The notes beneath the pieces were generated by a model. That model saw only the letters and a list, made by a program, of their open reading frames with translations, was not told the origin of the DNA and made no database searches. Below, piece after piece: positions 1 to 11,791 of a stretch of DNA of 64,000 nt. The first letter of the stretch is position 1. Each line of letters opens with the position of its first letter. The DNA is from Morella rubra (taxonomy: Eukaryota > Streptophyta > Magnoliopsida > Fagales > Myricaceae): NCBI GenBank assembly GCA_003952965.2, contig CM025850.1, positions 29,957,374 through 30,021,373 on the forward strand, read 5' to 3'. The position numbers and the translations under genes are program-made.

Positions 1-300
1 AGATTCAGATTCAGCAGCCATTATTGTTGCTTTGATACCATGTCAAGTATTGAGACTAGGGGTTTTGGGGAAAACAGAGAGTGCAGTAACAAATGATAGG
101 GAAAAATGATTTGAATAACATAATTCTATTGATAGTCGAGAAGTGCTTTTATGCACATAACAGTATAACAAACGGAGCATCCAACTCATACAAGCCTAAC
201 CATTAACAGCATAATTCTAAGTGGTTTACAGCTGTGATAACAGAGTAAGAGTAAATACTATCGTTAAGATGTTCCATTGCCTTCACCTCAGCCTGGATTA
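1..300 (-). mobile_element. Possible edge of a Ty1/copia-type LTR element
   Basis: Bases 27-40 read as the complement of the initiator-Met tRNA primer-binding site used by plant copia elements (it ends TGATACCA), and a TG follows at once at 41, as an LTR would begin. This suggests an element on the minus strand whose body lies left of the window and whose 5' LTR starts at 41. I could not find the other LTR edge or a target duplication, so the right boundary given here is arbitrary. Confidence 0.35.
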
Positions 301-1087
301 TAGGACCCACTTTTGGGGTATTGGAATGACTCTACACAGCCACCAGATGGATGGGAAGAGCAAGAGGACACTTAGGGATGGTAAGTAGTGGGGGAGAGGC
401 TCAGAATCCACTTTCTAGCCATATGTAGTCCCAAAATCATAACTAGACCCATCATCTTTGATCTCTTTTTGGCTATATTTTTCTACGTGGTTTTGTTATC
501 AATAGTTGTAAATTTTTACTCCTGATCATCGCCTACTTTCTTTGAAATCTTGAACTACGTATAACGGGGGAGGGGAGGGAAAGTAGGAGGGTTGCAGAGA
601 GATGGAAGAAGGGATAGGAGGAAAGCGATAGGAGTTTATGTGCCCCTTGTATCATTTCATCTACAAGGGAAGCGATGATGGATGATGGAAGGGAAATGCT
701 CGATGAGGGTAAAATCAAATTTCATTTCCTTCTATTACGCTTTCCCTCTTTCAAGCAAAAGAAAAGGAAAGGCTCTCCCCCTTCTCTATTCTCCAATCTG
801 TCCCACTTTAGCAAGATCGTAAACCATGTGCCTGATGGGATTTATCTAATGCATTTATTTTGTGCCTAGTCAGTCAGAAGGACTTGTGGGCCCTCTCATC
901 TCCCTCCCACCCCTTTCTCTTGCCATTCCTCTCCCTCCAAATATACATGCAATGCCATTAGCAGTCCTATGTGTACGCTTTCATGTTTCTGCGCAGACAC
1001 TTGTATTTGTTACCTTCAGTGACTGGTACTAATCATATATGCAAGGGCTTAGCTTGATTTTTGCACTGTCTTCCCATATCATTTAGG
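301..1087. other. Stretch without a recognised gene
   Basis: Mixed-composition non-coding sequence. The short open frames near 533-870 show no recognisable motif and lie in a purine-rich or pyrimidine-rich strand. Part may belong to the LTR that seems to begin at base 41, or be the decayed upstream part of the phenylalanyl-tRNA synthetase copy that follows. Confidence 0.5.
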
Positions 1088-1756
1088 TCATGAGTTTGTT
1101 AAATAGGATGCAACTGCGAGTAGAGCAGTCTATATCAGGTGATAATGACTCCAACATCACTCTATATGTACCCCCTTAAGAAGCGATGTTCTTCATCCAT
1201 GTGATGTAGGTAGTGATAATACTAAACCTGGTCATTTTACTGATTCCTCTTTTCTGCATCGAACATGTTCATAATGTCACAATTATGTCTTCCTGACAAG
1301 CCATGTTGTTTTTTATTTTTCTTGCTAAGGATGTTGTGATTGCTTTTGGATACAATAATGTCAAGGATATTGCAATTGCCAAGGGTTACAATATTATGGA
1401 GGGAAAGGGCAATGTCTTTGAAGCCACTGCATGCGCTTGGAAGAGCTTAGTCATCTTATCAGAATGGAGGTGCAAAGTAGATAGAAAGAGATCAGATTGT
1501 TGCGCCTTTTTGTTGATTAATGCTAGCATTCCTTGCGTACTTTCTATTATTACGTCCTATTTGCTTAACACTCGTTGTTGTGAATTTTCCTATTAGATGG
1601 CTGTGTGGATTTACAGAGGTCTTGTCATTTATTTTGTGTTTGCAAAATGATAATTTTGCAATGTTAAATTACAAAGACGACAGATCAACTGCATTGATTA
1701 TTGCAAATCCTCCTCCTGAAAATGAGGCTTGTCTCCGCCCCAGTCTTCTATGCTAG
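1088..1756 (+). pseudogene. Phenylalanyl-tRNA synthetase beta subunit, three exons of a decayed copy
   Basis: The cytosolic enzyme charges tRNA-Phe as an alpha2beta2 tetramer. Three pieces match the beta subunit in order. Exon a, about 1,088-1,209, encodes LLNRMQLRVEQ, a variable linker, then YVPP and SDVLHPCDV, and ends at a GT donor. Exon b, from about 1,330 after an AG, encodes DVVIAFGYNNV (family: DVAIAYGFNNI). Exon c, 1,597-1,756, encodes CGFTEVLSFILC, then DNFAMLN and DDRSTALIIANP, and ends in a TAG. Exon a has an in-frame fault between the VPP and SDV segments (TAA present). Exon b runs into a sequence that partly repeats itself (DIAIAKGYN). Nothing upstream or downstream of this central region is present, so it is a partial pseudogene. 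The family call rests on three collinear motifs; I am fairly sure of it. Confidence 0.75.
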
Positions 1757-2237
1757 GTCCTACTCTGATGACTTTTGGACTTTCTAGCATAATTTTGTGG
1801 AAGGTCGTGGATGTTTTTATGATTGTTGTAATTCCTTGATTTTATTCCTTTATGTGTTGTATACTTGCGTATAGTTGTTGGAGTGGATCTATATGTCTGT
1901 CTGTGTTGAAAAATCCAACATATGTGATTGTGTTTCTTTGATGTGTGATTAATATTTATTTTTATACATATTGATTATATGAATGTATTATGAATATATA
2001 GATGAATGAATGGCATTAAAATCTCCTCATATAAACTTAAATCGGATTTTCTTGATTGATTAGGTAATGTCATACGATATAGCATAAACCTACTATGAGT
2101 AGGCCAAATTTAGGAACAACTACAAGATTGTTGCTTGAAGCTTATTATGCTTATTGAGGTAAGTAATCAAATTAGCTTAGATAACATAATTTATTGAAAG
2201 TTAAGTAACTAATAAAAATATTTTAAAATAGAAACAT
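1757..2237. other. AT-rich spacer without a recognised gene
   Basis: AT-rich sequence between the synthetase remnant and the start of the GATA copy. No coding signal or repeat boundary was recognised. Confidence 0.5.
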
Positions 2238-2490
2238 GTGATCCTTTGTAGGACAAAAAAAAAATTCTATATATACCCGACCCGAACCAAATTTCCAACA
2301 CCTTGTATTCAACCTGAACCACCAATCCGAACTCCTTACCTAAAATTCAAAACCCATCGTTTCTATTCCACTGCTTGTATATCCCCAGCAAAGCCTCTCT
2401 TTCTCCACACTCCAACCCCCCTCGTTCCCTTTTCCGCTTCCTTAGCTACACCCTCTGCACTCTCACCGCCCAATCCTCTCCCTCCATTAT
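2238..2490 (+). pseudogene. GATA: GATA exon 1, N-terminal part (transit-peptide region)
   Basis: An open frame from the ATG at 2,238 runs into the copia insertion at 2,491. From about 2,390 it is Pro/Ser/Leu-rich (AKPLFLHTPTPLVPF, SLATPSALSPP), as expected of an organelle transit peptide. The frame continues correctly across the insertion: on the far side the sequence gives ATLLSRQFTAT, the start of mature GatA. The true start codon is uncertain; 2,238 is the only ATG in this frame. Confidence 0.6.
2486..2490 (+). repeat. Target-site duplication of copia element 1, left copy
   Basis: ATTAT directly before the LTR, matching ATTAC at 11,787-11,791 on the other side (4 of 5 bases). The position of the flanking GATA reading frame supports this as the insertion site. 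Confidence 0.6.
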
Positions 2491-4350
2491 TGATAGTTTA
2501 TGTAGAATTAAACTAAAATAAACAACATGTTTTCAACAAAACATAAATTAGGATTATTGTTGACTTTTAGTCACAATCAATGTTTTGATGATAACAATAG
2601 AAGTAATTGAGATGTGAAGCAAAAGGATCCAAAATGAGCACGAAGCGATCAAGCAACATCCCCTTCAATGGAAGTGCTCTTAAAGTGAAGACTCAAGATG
2701 CTAGGGTAATCTTTGTAACTCTAAGACTTCATCTTTAACAAGGATTTGAACCACACACTTGCATATTTCTTCAAAACTTGCATGAAATTTTACCTCTTGT
2801 TTTGAAGATTTAAAATGTTTTAAATGGCTTAAAATATCCAATTAAACTCTCAAACCTTTTATATACTTATGGGAAGTTAGTCTTTAAAATTGGTATTTTA
2901 AGTTGGTCAAAATCGTGTTTTAAAACAACCGGATCATGTGCTTAAGTTGAGGAGGTCGACCGGCTGGTGAAGTGGTCGACCGGTCTTCGACTGCTTGGTA
3001 TAGCGTTGACCGGTTGGTTTGAAAATTAAAAAAAGCCGTTTTGACTCTGACATTATGACCGTTGGTAACGTAAACCTGCAGCGGTCAACCGGCTATGTAG
3101 CGGTCGACCGGCTCGTCGTGAATTTTTGACAGCTCGACTTCCAACGGCTATTTTTCTTATGAGGCCTATATAAAGCCATTCCTACGCCTTTAAAAGTTGC
3201 TGAACGACCAAAATCATTTTACCAAGGCTAAGAGTGATTAAAACCTTTCAATCCTTGTTCAAACATCATTCACACATAATCAACACTTTCACATCCTTGT
3301 TATTGTGTGAAGCCTAAGAGATAGAAATTTCTCATTGTAACATCTACTCCATCAAGGGAGTTTTAGTGGCATTTTCGTTCATCCCTATACACTATTAAGA
3401 GAGTGATTCTCTTGTTTCCTTTTGGTGAGGGTTGTTCATCAAAAGAAGGAGTTTGGAGAGGTTTGTTCTCAAACTCGTTCTTGAGGCTTGAAGAGGTGTT
3501 TCTCAAGCTCAAGTGTAAGGAAACCTTTCCCTTTGTTGAAGGGAGCATAGTGGAGAAACCTCAAGGCTCGGTAAAGGAGCTTGAGGGGTGGATGTAGGCG
3601 GGTTTGCCGAACCACCTAAAAATCTTGTGTTTGCTTCTCTTCCCTTATCTCCTTACATTGTGCTACTAGTTTCTTGTTCTAAGTTTTATTTCTCTATTTG
3701 AGTTGCAATATATATTCTTGTGTTTAATCTTTTATTGCAATCATTTCTCTTTGTGGAACTTGTAGCTAGCAAACACTTTCTAAAGGGTGAGTTTCGAAAA
3801 AGTTTTAAAACTCAATTCACCTCCCTCTTGGGTTGCCTTAATCCTAGGACTAACAATTATAATTGCAATTGCGGATTCGATTAGCTATTTGATACAGGAA
3901 TTCAGGAATTCACAAACTTCAAGGCGTTTTATGATCCAATCCAAAGCTTCAACAATTTAGAATAGCAACTCAGATGAGTTGCCTCCTAAGGGATTTATGT
4001 TACTCTCTCCTTTTAGGATTTCTTTAATAGGTTCTAAAGATCAACTCCTTGAATATAACAATTATATTTATAGGCCTTGGAAAACCTTAGAGAGAGCATG
4101 AGACATAAGATCCTTAGGGATCTCAAATTCCAGCCGTAGGATTAAACTGAAGAACTCTTCTTCTAATAAAATTAGGGCTTCTACTAATTACAATCAAGTC
4201 CATCAACATATTGTAATTGACTCCTGAAATTTGAAGTTATTACAAATATGCCCATTTACATACAATTAAATCCTTCCACCAAACTATATTCCATATGAGA
4301 TATTAGGATTGGATTAATTATTTGGTTATCGAGGGCACATAATTCTAACA
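2491..4350 (-). repeat. 3' LTR of copia element 1 (split by a solo LTR)
   Basis: Begins TGATAGTTTATG and ends CATAATTCTAACA on the + strand. After removing the inserted solo LTR and its duplication it is about 557 bases, close to the 553 of the partner at 11,234-11,786. The purine-rich tract expected next to a 3' LTR lies just inside, at about 4,351-4,370 on the minus strand. Confidence 0.9.
2558..3855. mobile_element. Solo LTR nested in the copia 3' LTR
   Basis: 1,298 bases starting TGTTGACTTTTAGTCAC and ending CCTAGGACTAACA, flanked by the exact 5-base duplication ATTAT (2,553-2,557 and 3,856-3,860). Removing it restores the copia LTR so that it aligns with the partner LTR. The start, with TTTTGATGATAACAA soon after, resembles LTRs of the Sirevirus/Maximus group of copia elements, but I recognise this only by general look. 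No internal region is present, so it arose by recombination between two LTRs. Confidence 0.85.
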
Positions 4351-5046
4351 ATCTCCCACTTGCCCTCAGAACCAAATATCACTGTCATGTCCCAATATCA
4401 TGTAAACTTTGATTTCTTAGTTTACAACTCAGTTGGACCACAAAACAATTTTGAAATATATATAACATACTTTTATGTGTTCATAAAATAGTTTTGTAAA
4501 ACACATCGGCCGGATTTCTTTTGGTCCAACTCTTATATGAACACTAACTGAATATACTGTCTCTCTAAGAGATTGGTGGATTCCTTGTTAAGCATTCATA
4601 TAACTCATCCATCATGCACACAACCCAACATGTCCGTATATAGTCCTGAATGGACATCACCAGTTGACAACGTCAAAGTATATGTACATAATACATGAAT
4701 AAATACAAACCTCTCAGGTCTAAGAACAATACCGAACTGTGATAGAACAACCTTTAACCTGACAGTGATCATTTCAAAAGGTGTTCTTAATCGGATCTTG
4801 TTTCGTGTATGCAATTGTTATAGGACACCCACTTGTCTGCTTAATGTTACCTCAAGCTTATAAGGAACTAAAAAATCATTATTCTCTGCCTTTGATTCAT
4901 TAATTTCTAGCATGATTTTTCTACAATGTTACCTGAACAAATTTACATACATAACATTTCATATTACGTATAAACCATAACAACAATAATATATGTGAAA
5001 AACAAATAAACTTTTATTATCAAATAATAAAGGGAAAAACAAAACG

Positions 5047-6900
5047 TCAAACCCAATCATACATATATCTCAAACCCATATCCTTAATATGTTTCTCAAA
5101 CACTTTCTTTGATAAAGACTTTGTAAATGGATCAGCTAAATTATCAGCTGATGCAACCTTTACCATTGTGACATCACCTCTAGATATGATATCACGTATT
5201 AGGTGAAAATGACGTTCTATGTGCTTTGTCCTTTGATGAGACCTTGGTTCCACTACCTGTGCAATTGCACCATTGTTATCGCAGTATAAGGGAATAAGTG
5301 CCTCAATCGAAGGGACAACTTCAAGTTCTTGAATGAACTTGCGAATCCACACAGCTTCCTTTGCAGCTTCACTTGCAGCAACATATTCTACCTCAGTTGT
5401 AGAATCAGCAGTAGTACTTTGCTTGAAACTTCTCCAACTAAATGCTCTTTGCCAAGAAGAACACAAGTCCAGATGTTGATCTTCTATCATCAATGTCTGA
5501 TTGAAAATCCGAATCTGTATATCCCTGGACAGTCAGATCCTCACTGCCATACACTAAGAAATAGTGTTTTGTATTTCTCAAATACCTGAGGATATGTTTC
5601 ACTGCTGACCAATGTTCTGGACCTGGATTGGATTGGTATCTACTCACAACTCTAACTGCGTGACTGATATTAGGTCTAGTACAAAGCATAGCATACACGA
5701 GACTCCTTACAGCCGAAGCATAATGGTAGTTACTCATCTTCTCTCTTTCTTCAGGCATTTTTGGACACGTCTCCTTAGAGAGATGAATTCCATGTCTAAA
5801 GGGTAGAAACCCTTTCTCGAAATTTACCATGCTAAATCTAGCCAAAATTCTGTCAATATAATTGACCTGTGAGAGACCAATAATCTCTTCTTTCGTCTTT
5901 AAATACTTTGATCTCGAGTATGTAAGATGCTTCCCCAAGGTCTTTCATTGAAAATTGGTTAGACAACCACATTTTCACAGATGACAAAGCCCCTACATCA
6001 TTCCCAATGAGTAGTATGTCATCCACATAAAGAACCAAAAAGGTGATAGCATTCCCACTAACCTTCTTATAGACACAAGGTTCATCCATGTTTTGTGAAA
6101 AACCAAACATTTTAATTGACTCATCAAAACGAATGTTCCAACAACGTGATGCTTGTTTTAGGCCATAAATAGATTTCTCCAATTTCCACACTTTTTGATT
6201 CATTTTCCAACATATGAAACCTCTAGCTGGTCCATATAAATTTCTTCATGGATGTGCCATTCAAAAATGCGGTTTTTACATCCATTTTCCATATCTCATA
6301 ATCATAATATGCTGCAATTGCCAATAGAATCTTATGGACTTTAGCATAGCTACTGGTGAAAAGGTTTCCTCATAATCAATACCAGCCTTTTGAGTATACC
6401 CTTTCACCACCAGCCTAGCTTTAAAGTCTCTACCTTTCCTGTTGGTCCAAGTTTCCTTTTGTAGACTCATTTGCAACCTATAGGCTTAATGCCTTTTGGT
6501 TTGTTTACCAAGGTCCATACCTTGTTGGAATACATGGAGTCCATCTCTGATTCCATGGCCACATGTCAATGCTTAAATCTTTGTCTTTCACAGCCTCTGT
6601 ATAATCACAAGATCAATCTCCAGTCCCTCAAATTCTATTTGATAAATCTCATTTAACAAATTGAATTTTACTAGAGGTTTTATAATCCTTTTACTACTAC
6701 GAGGCTCTTGTGTCTCAACAGGTTCAGTTTGATCAGTGGGAATAATCACTTGATCCTCATTGTTCTCATTTTGCTCAATCACTGTACTATCTCTTTGCTC
6801 ATCAAGAGCAACTCTACTCTTAGTTTCATTCAAATTATAATCCTCTTCAAGAAAAGTAGCATTCCTGCTAACAAACACTTTGTTTTCATTGGATTATAGA
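5047..6900 (-). mobile_element. Copia element 1: reverse transcriptase and RNase H region
   Basis: Shows the copia RT start ([12 protein letters not shown], then YEETFSPVA), the catalytic YVDDILLIGND, the typical linker SIYGLKQASRCW, and a C-terminal RNase H part with EVEYVAASEAAKEAVW, LYCDNNGAIA and RTKHIERHFHLIRD. This order and these motifs are diagnostic of Ty1/copia. The region is broken in several places and cannot encode an active enzyme. Confidence 0.9.
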
Positions 6901-7020
6901 AGTAGAAACCAGTAGTCATTTTGGGATAGCCTACAAATAGGCACCTATCAGTCCTTGATCCCAGCTTATCCACATTAAACCTTTTAAAATGAGCTGGATG
7001 ACCCCATATCTTAAAATTAT

Positions 7021-8157
7021 TTAGTCTTGGTTTCTTGCAATCCAACTCATATGAGGTATTAGGAATTGATTTTGTAGGATCCTGTTTAACAAGTAAACAG
7101 TGGTCTCCAAAGCATGTCCCCAAAATGATATGGGCAATTCAGATATGCTCATCATGGAACAAACCATATCCAATAGGGTTCTATTCCTTTTCTTTGCAAC
7201 ACCATTGTGTTGTGGTGTGCCTGGTGGTGTGAGTTGAGATATGATTCCATGATCTTTAAGATAGACTTTAAAATCATCCAAGAGGTATTCGCCTCCCCTA
7301 TCGGAGCGAATTATTTTAATGGACTTTCCAATCTGTTTCTCAACTTCATTGTGGAATTCCTTGAACTTTTCAAAGGATTCCAATTTATGCTTCATCAGGT
7401 ATAGATAACCATACCTGGAATAATCATCAATGAAAGTAATGAAATAAGAGAAAGCTCCTCTTTTCATGTGATTGAAAGGACCAAAAATATCAGTATGTAT
7501 TAATCCTAATACTTCAGTGGCTCTAATTCCATTTCTTGTAAAAGGAATTTTGGTTATCTTTCCTTGTAAATAGGGCTCACAGATTGGATAGGGCTCAATT
7601 TTCAAAAATTACAATGGCCCATCCCTTACCAATCTATTGATCCTATCAATATTGGCATGACCAAGTCTTAGATGCCACAAGTAAGTTGGATTAACATCCA
7701 TTTTCCTATTAAGGGATAACACACTGGAATCATCATTCTCAATATTATTCAAAGAATTATCAACATTCAAAAGATAAAGACTATCATAAATAATTCCAGA
7801 AGCAACAAATTTATTTTGAAACTTAATAACAAGCTTGGAATTGAAAAGAAATGAATATCCAGATAAACCAAGTTTTGAAACAGAAATCAAATTTCTACAA
7901 ACTTCTAGAACATAAAGACAGTCTTCTAGAATCAAAATTCTATTATTAGATAATTCTAAACTAAAAACTTCGATGGCGGTCGCTGCAACAGTTGCACCCA
8001 TCCCCATCTTAAGGATCAGCTCCCCTTCATGGAGCCTTCTGGTCTCCTTGAACCCCTGCAACATATTGCAGATGTGAGATGTAGAACCAGAATCCACACA
8101 CCATGAATTAAATAGACCATCCATTAAATTCAATTCAATTACAAGCATATCAGACAT
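7021..8157 (-). mobile_element. Copia element 1: protease and integrase region
   Basis: The protease active site lies in WCVDSGSTSHIC. The GAG-pre-integrase motif WHLRLGHANIDRI follows, then the integrase core with HTDIFGPF, FIDDYSRYGYLYLM, IRSDRGGEY and GTPQHNGVAKKRNR. Integrase lying before reverse transcriptase is the copia order. The region is degraded. Confidence 0.9.
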
Positions 8158-8199
8158 ACCTTTAGAAGGTTTGCCCTTTTTAAGAGAAGCTAAGTAAAC

Positions 8200-9029
8200 T
8201 CGGCAGTTTCTCTTCCAGTGACCGGGCTTACCGCAATGGAAATAATTTTCTTTGCCTTTGTTCTTGTCACCTCCTTTGTTTCCTTGTTACCTTTGAACAT
8301 TCTTAGCTGCCTGATACCCCTTATTATTTTTCTTGAATTTCTTAAACTTGGGTTTCAGTTTCATAAAGGCATTAGATTTCTCTGTGACCATCACAGTAGG
8401 TTTGTCCTTCTTGATGAGATCTTGAATTGACTGCAACATATTGAGTAGCTCTGACAACGTCACACTCATCTTGTTCATATTGTAATTAAGGACAAACTGA
8501 TTGAAAGAATCAGGCAGAGATGAAAGAATGACATCAACTTTTGTGTCACCATCCATCTCAACTCCCAAAAAGTCCAGTTCATTGATGAAAGAAATCATCT
8601 TCAAGACATGATCCCGAACTGGGCTCCCTTCCACCATTTTGGTGGACATCAGATTCTTCATAGTAGTCTGCCTAGTAGATCTGCTATGCTCTCCAAACAT
8701 CTCTTGGAAATGCAACATAACGCCTGCAGCTGTAGCTATGCCCTCACAATCTTTCTGCAAAACATTTGAGATTGAGGCCATAATATAGCACTTTGCCATA
8801 TTATCATCATCATGCCACTTGTTAAAGACTTCTTTTCTTCCTCAGTGGCATTGTCCAGGGCAAGCTCAGGTGACTCAGAGGTTAGAACATAACCGATCTT
8901 ATCGGCTGAGAGAACAATCATAAGATTTCTCTTCCAATCAACATAATTCGGTCCTGTCAACTGATTGTCATCCAGAATCCTAGCCAAAGGATTAAAAGTC
9001 ATTTTGAATCTGCAAAATAATTCACACAT
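8200..9029 (-). mobile_element. Copia element 1: gag region
   Basis: Contains a nucleocapsid-like start (NPLARILDDNQLTGPNYVDW), the central gag helices typical of copia (LGVEMDGDTKVDVILSSLP) and, at about 8,205-8,260, a CCHC zinc knuckle (HCGKPGHWKRNC). It sits directly upstream of the protease region on the same strand. Degraded. Confidence 0.85.
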
Positions 9030-11220
9030 ATATTTCCATTAGATTCAGGTTTTTGAATTACTAATGGTACCACCCATTCGAATAATAAACAGATATATCA
9101 AATATATCACAATAATGAGAAATATAACATTTATATTCATGACATTCTAAATGGGTATCGAGAACCTCTACCTTACATGCAACAACAATTTCATTTTGGT
9201 AATCATTGCACATATCTTGTGAAGGCGAATAGCTACTATTCATCAAAATTTACATCATATGCAAAATATTTTAAAATATTTGTGATTCTCGATTTTCTTT
9301 TGGCCTACCTAAATAAACACATATTACACTATTTTAGTACTTGCATTCATTTGGTTTTTGCATTCCATTATCTAAGTGTGTTCCAAATTCTTGTGAGTTT
9401 ATGTCACTATTTTAGTAAACACTCCTACTAAGTTGTAGAAACTTATCTTCCCAAGAAATAAATAAGAAAATTTTACAAAATTAAAATCAAATTTATCCAT
9501 TTTGACTTCAACCAATTTTAATCAAGTAAAATTCCTAATTATTGGTAATAGAGACCATAGAAAAATTACAATAATTAATCCTATTTAGCACCTAAAATTG
9601 GAAGAAAAGTTTCAATTTTTTTTTTTTTTAATTTTGGTCAAATGTTGACTAGTCAATCAGGCTAGACTGATCAAACTGGCCAGACCCCTGCCAGACCGGT
9701 TCGGCCCCGGACTGGTCAAATTGGTCCACTTGGCATGTGGGCTGGGTATGAACCCAGCCTGTCCCAAGCCTTAGGCTGTGAGAGGTCAAAAACAGCCCAA
9801 GAGGGGGGGGGGTGAATTGGGTTTTATAAAACTTTTCTTCCTTTTTCTTTTAAACCCAATATACACGAAACAGATCTAAGGAGCAGAAAACTGAATCTAT
9901 TTATCAAGGACTAATATAGAGAAGGATCTGAACTTTGATGGCTAAAATTGATGGCGACAAAAAAACAATGTGCGACAAAAAAAAAGGCTGTCGAACCACA
10001 AGTGTCGAACCTTTCTTTGTTGTCGTCCTCTAGGTCAAAACATTTATGGCAAAACCTACAATGTGTTCGTCCAAGTGGTCCAATGTGTCGACACTTCCAA
10101 CACTTAGTCACGTTGAATGGTTTGAAATTCTCAGTTAGTTCAATGTGTCGAGCCACTCTCGGGTGTTAGTTCAATGTGTCGACACCATGGTCCAATGTGT
10201 CGACACTTCCAACACTTAGACATAAAAATTTTGAGTTTTAACAACAACTACTACCACTTCAATGGTTCTTAAAACAAATTTACGTATGCATTATAAAGGA
10301 TGATCAATTAACAAGAGTAATGATCTAGAAAAGGAATCTCAATAAAAAATCTTAAAGGACTTAAAACAAGTTTGAAAACTTTGTTATCATCAAAATCAAG
10401 ACGGATTGTTTGTAAGAACAACCTTGGGCTAACAGGCTGGGTTCCGAATACTCCTAGCTTGTCCCAAGCCTTAGGCTGGGTTCCGAACCCAGCTAGCCCA
10501 CGAAAAAATATCCCAACCCTTCCATTTTTTTTATTTAAAAGGGTTGGGCTGGGTCACGGGTTGGGCTGGGTTCACAACTCGGCCCGACCCGATCCATAAT
10601 GTTCTTGGACTAGGGTTCCTTTGGAACCCTAGCCACCGCTGCTCACATGGATTGGGGTGGCACTGGCCATGAAGGTCGGCTCGGGTAGCGCACCCTGGCG
10701 CCCACAGAGGCCGCTGGTGCTACCCCCATGGGCTGGAACCACCTTGACGCACCGCAGGCGTTGCCCCAGCGGAACGGGGCTGTAAGAGCCCGTGCCAGGC
10801 AGACCCGCTTGACCTTATGGGGGAGTGATGTGCCCCACACTACCCCAAAGGGGGTGCACAGTGTTGATTGGGACTCCCAGCGGCGGCCTAGAGTGGCCCT
10901 AGGCCACTTGCCCGCTGCTACCCAATTTTCCGGCAACCTCTTCTTTTCATCTTCTGAACAAATTTTTTTTATTCCATACATTTACTGTTCATAATCCCTT
11001 CAAAATAAACCTTGTTCATCGCATGAACCAAATACAGATTTTATAAAATAAATTTATAGAACAAAATAACGTGAACAGTAAATTGAATTTTAATATAATA
11101 AAATTCTGCACTATCCATAATAGTGCGTGAACATCAACCGGAAAAATGTTTAGGCTTTTGATTCTTAATCAAAAATTAGCAAGATCCATATAATCCAACA
11201 ATTGCAATCATATGAACCTA
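9030..11220 (-). mobile_element. Copia element 1: long leader between gag and 5' LTR
   Basis: Non-coding leader of about 1.5 kb after subtracting a nested solo LTR. It is AT-rich at 9,050-9,640. It has short repeats of a TAGGCTGGGTTCCGAACCCAG type around 9,720-9,780 and 10,430-10,510, and a GC-rich block at about 10,600-10,930 whose composition is unlike its surroundings. I see no convincing gene in it. Confidence 0.6.
9779..10434. mobile_element. Second solo LTR nested in the copia leader
   Basis: 656 bases starting TGAGAGGTCAAAAACAG and ending TTGGGCTAACA, flanked by the exact 5-base duplication GGCTG (9,774-9,778 and 10,435-10,439). Inside, a 30-base segment with TGTGTCGACACTTCCAAC occurs twice (about 10,078 and 10,190). 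It is unrelated in sequence to the solo LTR at 2,558. Confidence 0.8.
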
Positions 11221-11233
11221 GCTCTTATACCAT
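11221..11233 (-). other. Primer-binding site of copia element 1
   Basis: Read on the minus strand the bases next to the 5' LTR are TGGTATAAGAGC, one base off the TGGTATCAGAGC complement of initiator-Met tRNA that primes most plant copia elements. Confidence 0.85.
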
Positions 11234-11786
11234 CGATAGTTTATGCAGAATTAAACTAAAACAAAGAACATGTTTTCAACAAAACATCAATCAGGATTAT
11301 AATTGCAATTGCGGATTCGATTACGTACTACAGGAATTCAAGAATTCACAAACTTCAAGCCGCTTTATGATCTAATCCAAAGCTTCAGCAAGTTAGAACA
11401 GCAACTCAGATGAGTTGCCTCCTAAGGAATTTATGTCACTCTTTCTTTTTGGGATTTCTCTAATAGGTTTTTATGATCAACCCTTTGAATATAACAGTTA
11501 TATTTATAGGTCTTGGGAAACCCTAGAGAGAGCATGAGACATAGGATCCTTAGGGATCTCAAATTCTAGCCATAGGATTAAACTGTAGAATTCTTCTTCT
11601 AATAAAATTAGGGCTTCTACTAATTACAATCAAGTCCATCAACATATTGTAATTGACCCCTGAAATTTGAGATTATTGCAAACATACCCCTTTACATACA
11701 ATTAAATCCTTCCACCAAACTATATTCCATATGAGATATTAGGACTGGATTAATTATTTGGTTATCGAGGGCACATAATTCTAACA
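11234..11786 (-). repeat. 5' LTR of copia element 1
   Basis: 553 bases, partner of 2,491-4,350. Both share long identical stretches such as the final segment ending GGGCACATAATTCTAACA. The bases immediately beyond it (11,787-11,791, ATTAC) are the right copy of the target duplication. Confidence 0.9.
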
Positions 11787-11791
11787 ATTAC

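Larger units (their letters stand above)
2491..11786 (-). mobile_element. Ty1/copia LTR retrotransposon (element 1), degraded, inserted in GATA exon 1
   Basis: A complete-length but broken copia fossil on the minus strand: 5' LTR 11,234-11,786, primer site at 11,221-11,233, gag, protease, integrase, reverse transcriptase and RNase H in copia order, polypurine tract beside 4,351, and 3' LTR 2,491-4,350. The coding part is broken in about seven or more places. Two unrelated solo LTRs are inserted in it (2,558-3,855 and 9,779-10,434). By eye the two LTRs differ at roughly 7 percent of positions over ~490 bases, which suggests an insertion a few million years old. The LTR family is shared with the older remnant near 14.0-20.2 kb. 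Confidence 0.92.

Noticed and set aside
10643-10994. Overlapping GC-rich open frames on both strands
   Set aside because: Long frames on both strands follow from high GC content; no protein motif seen.
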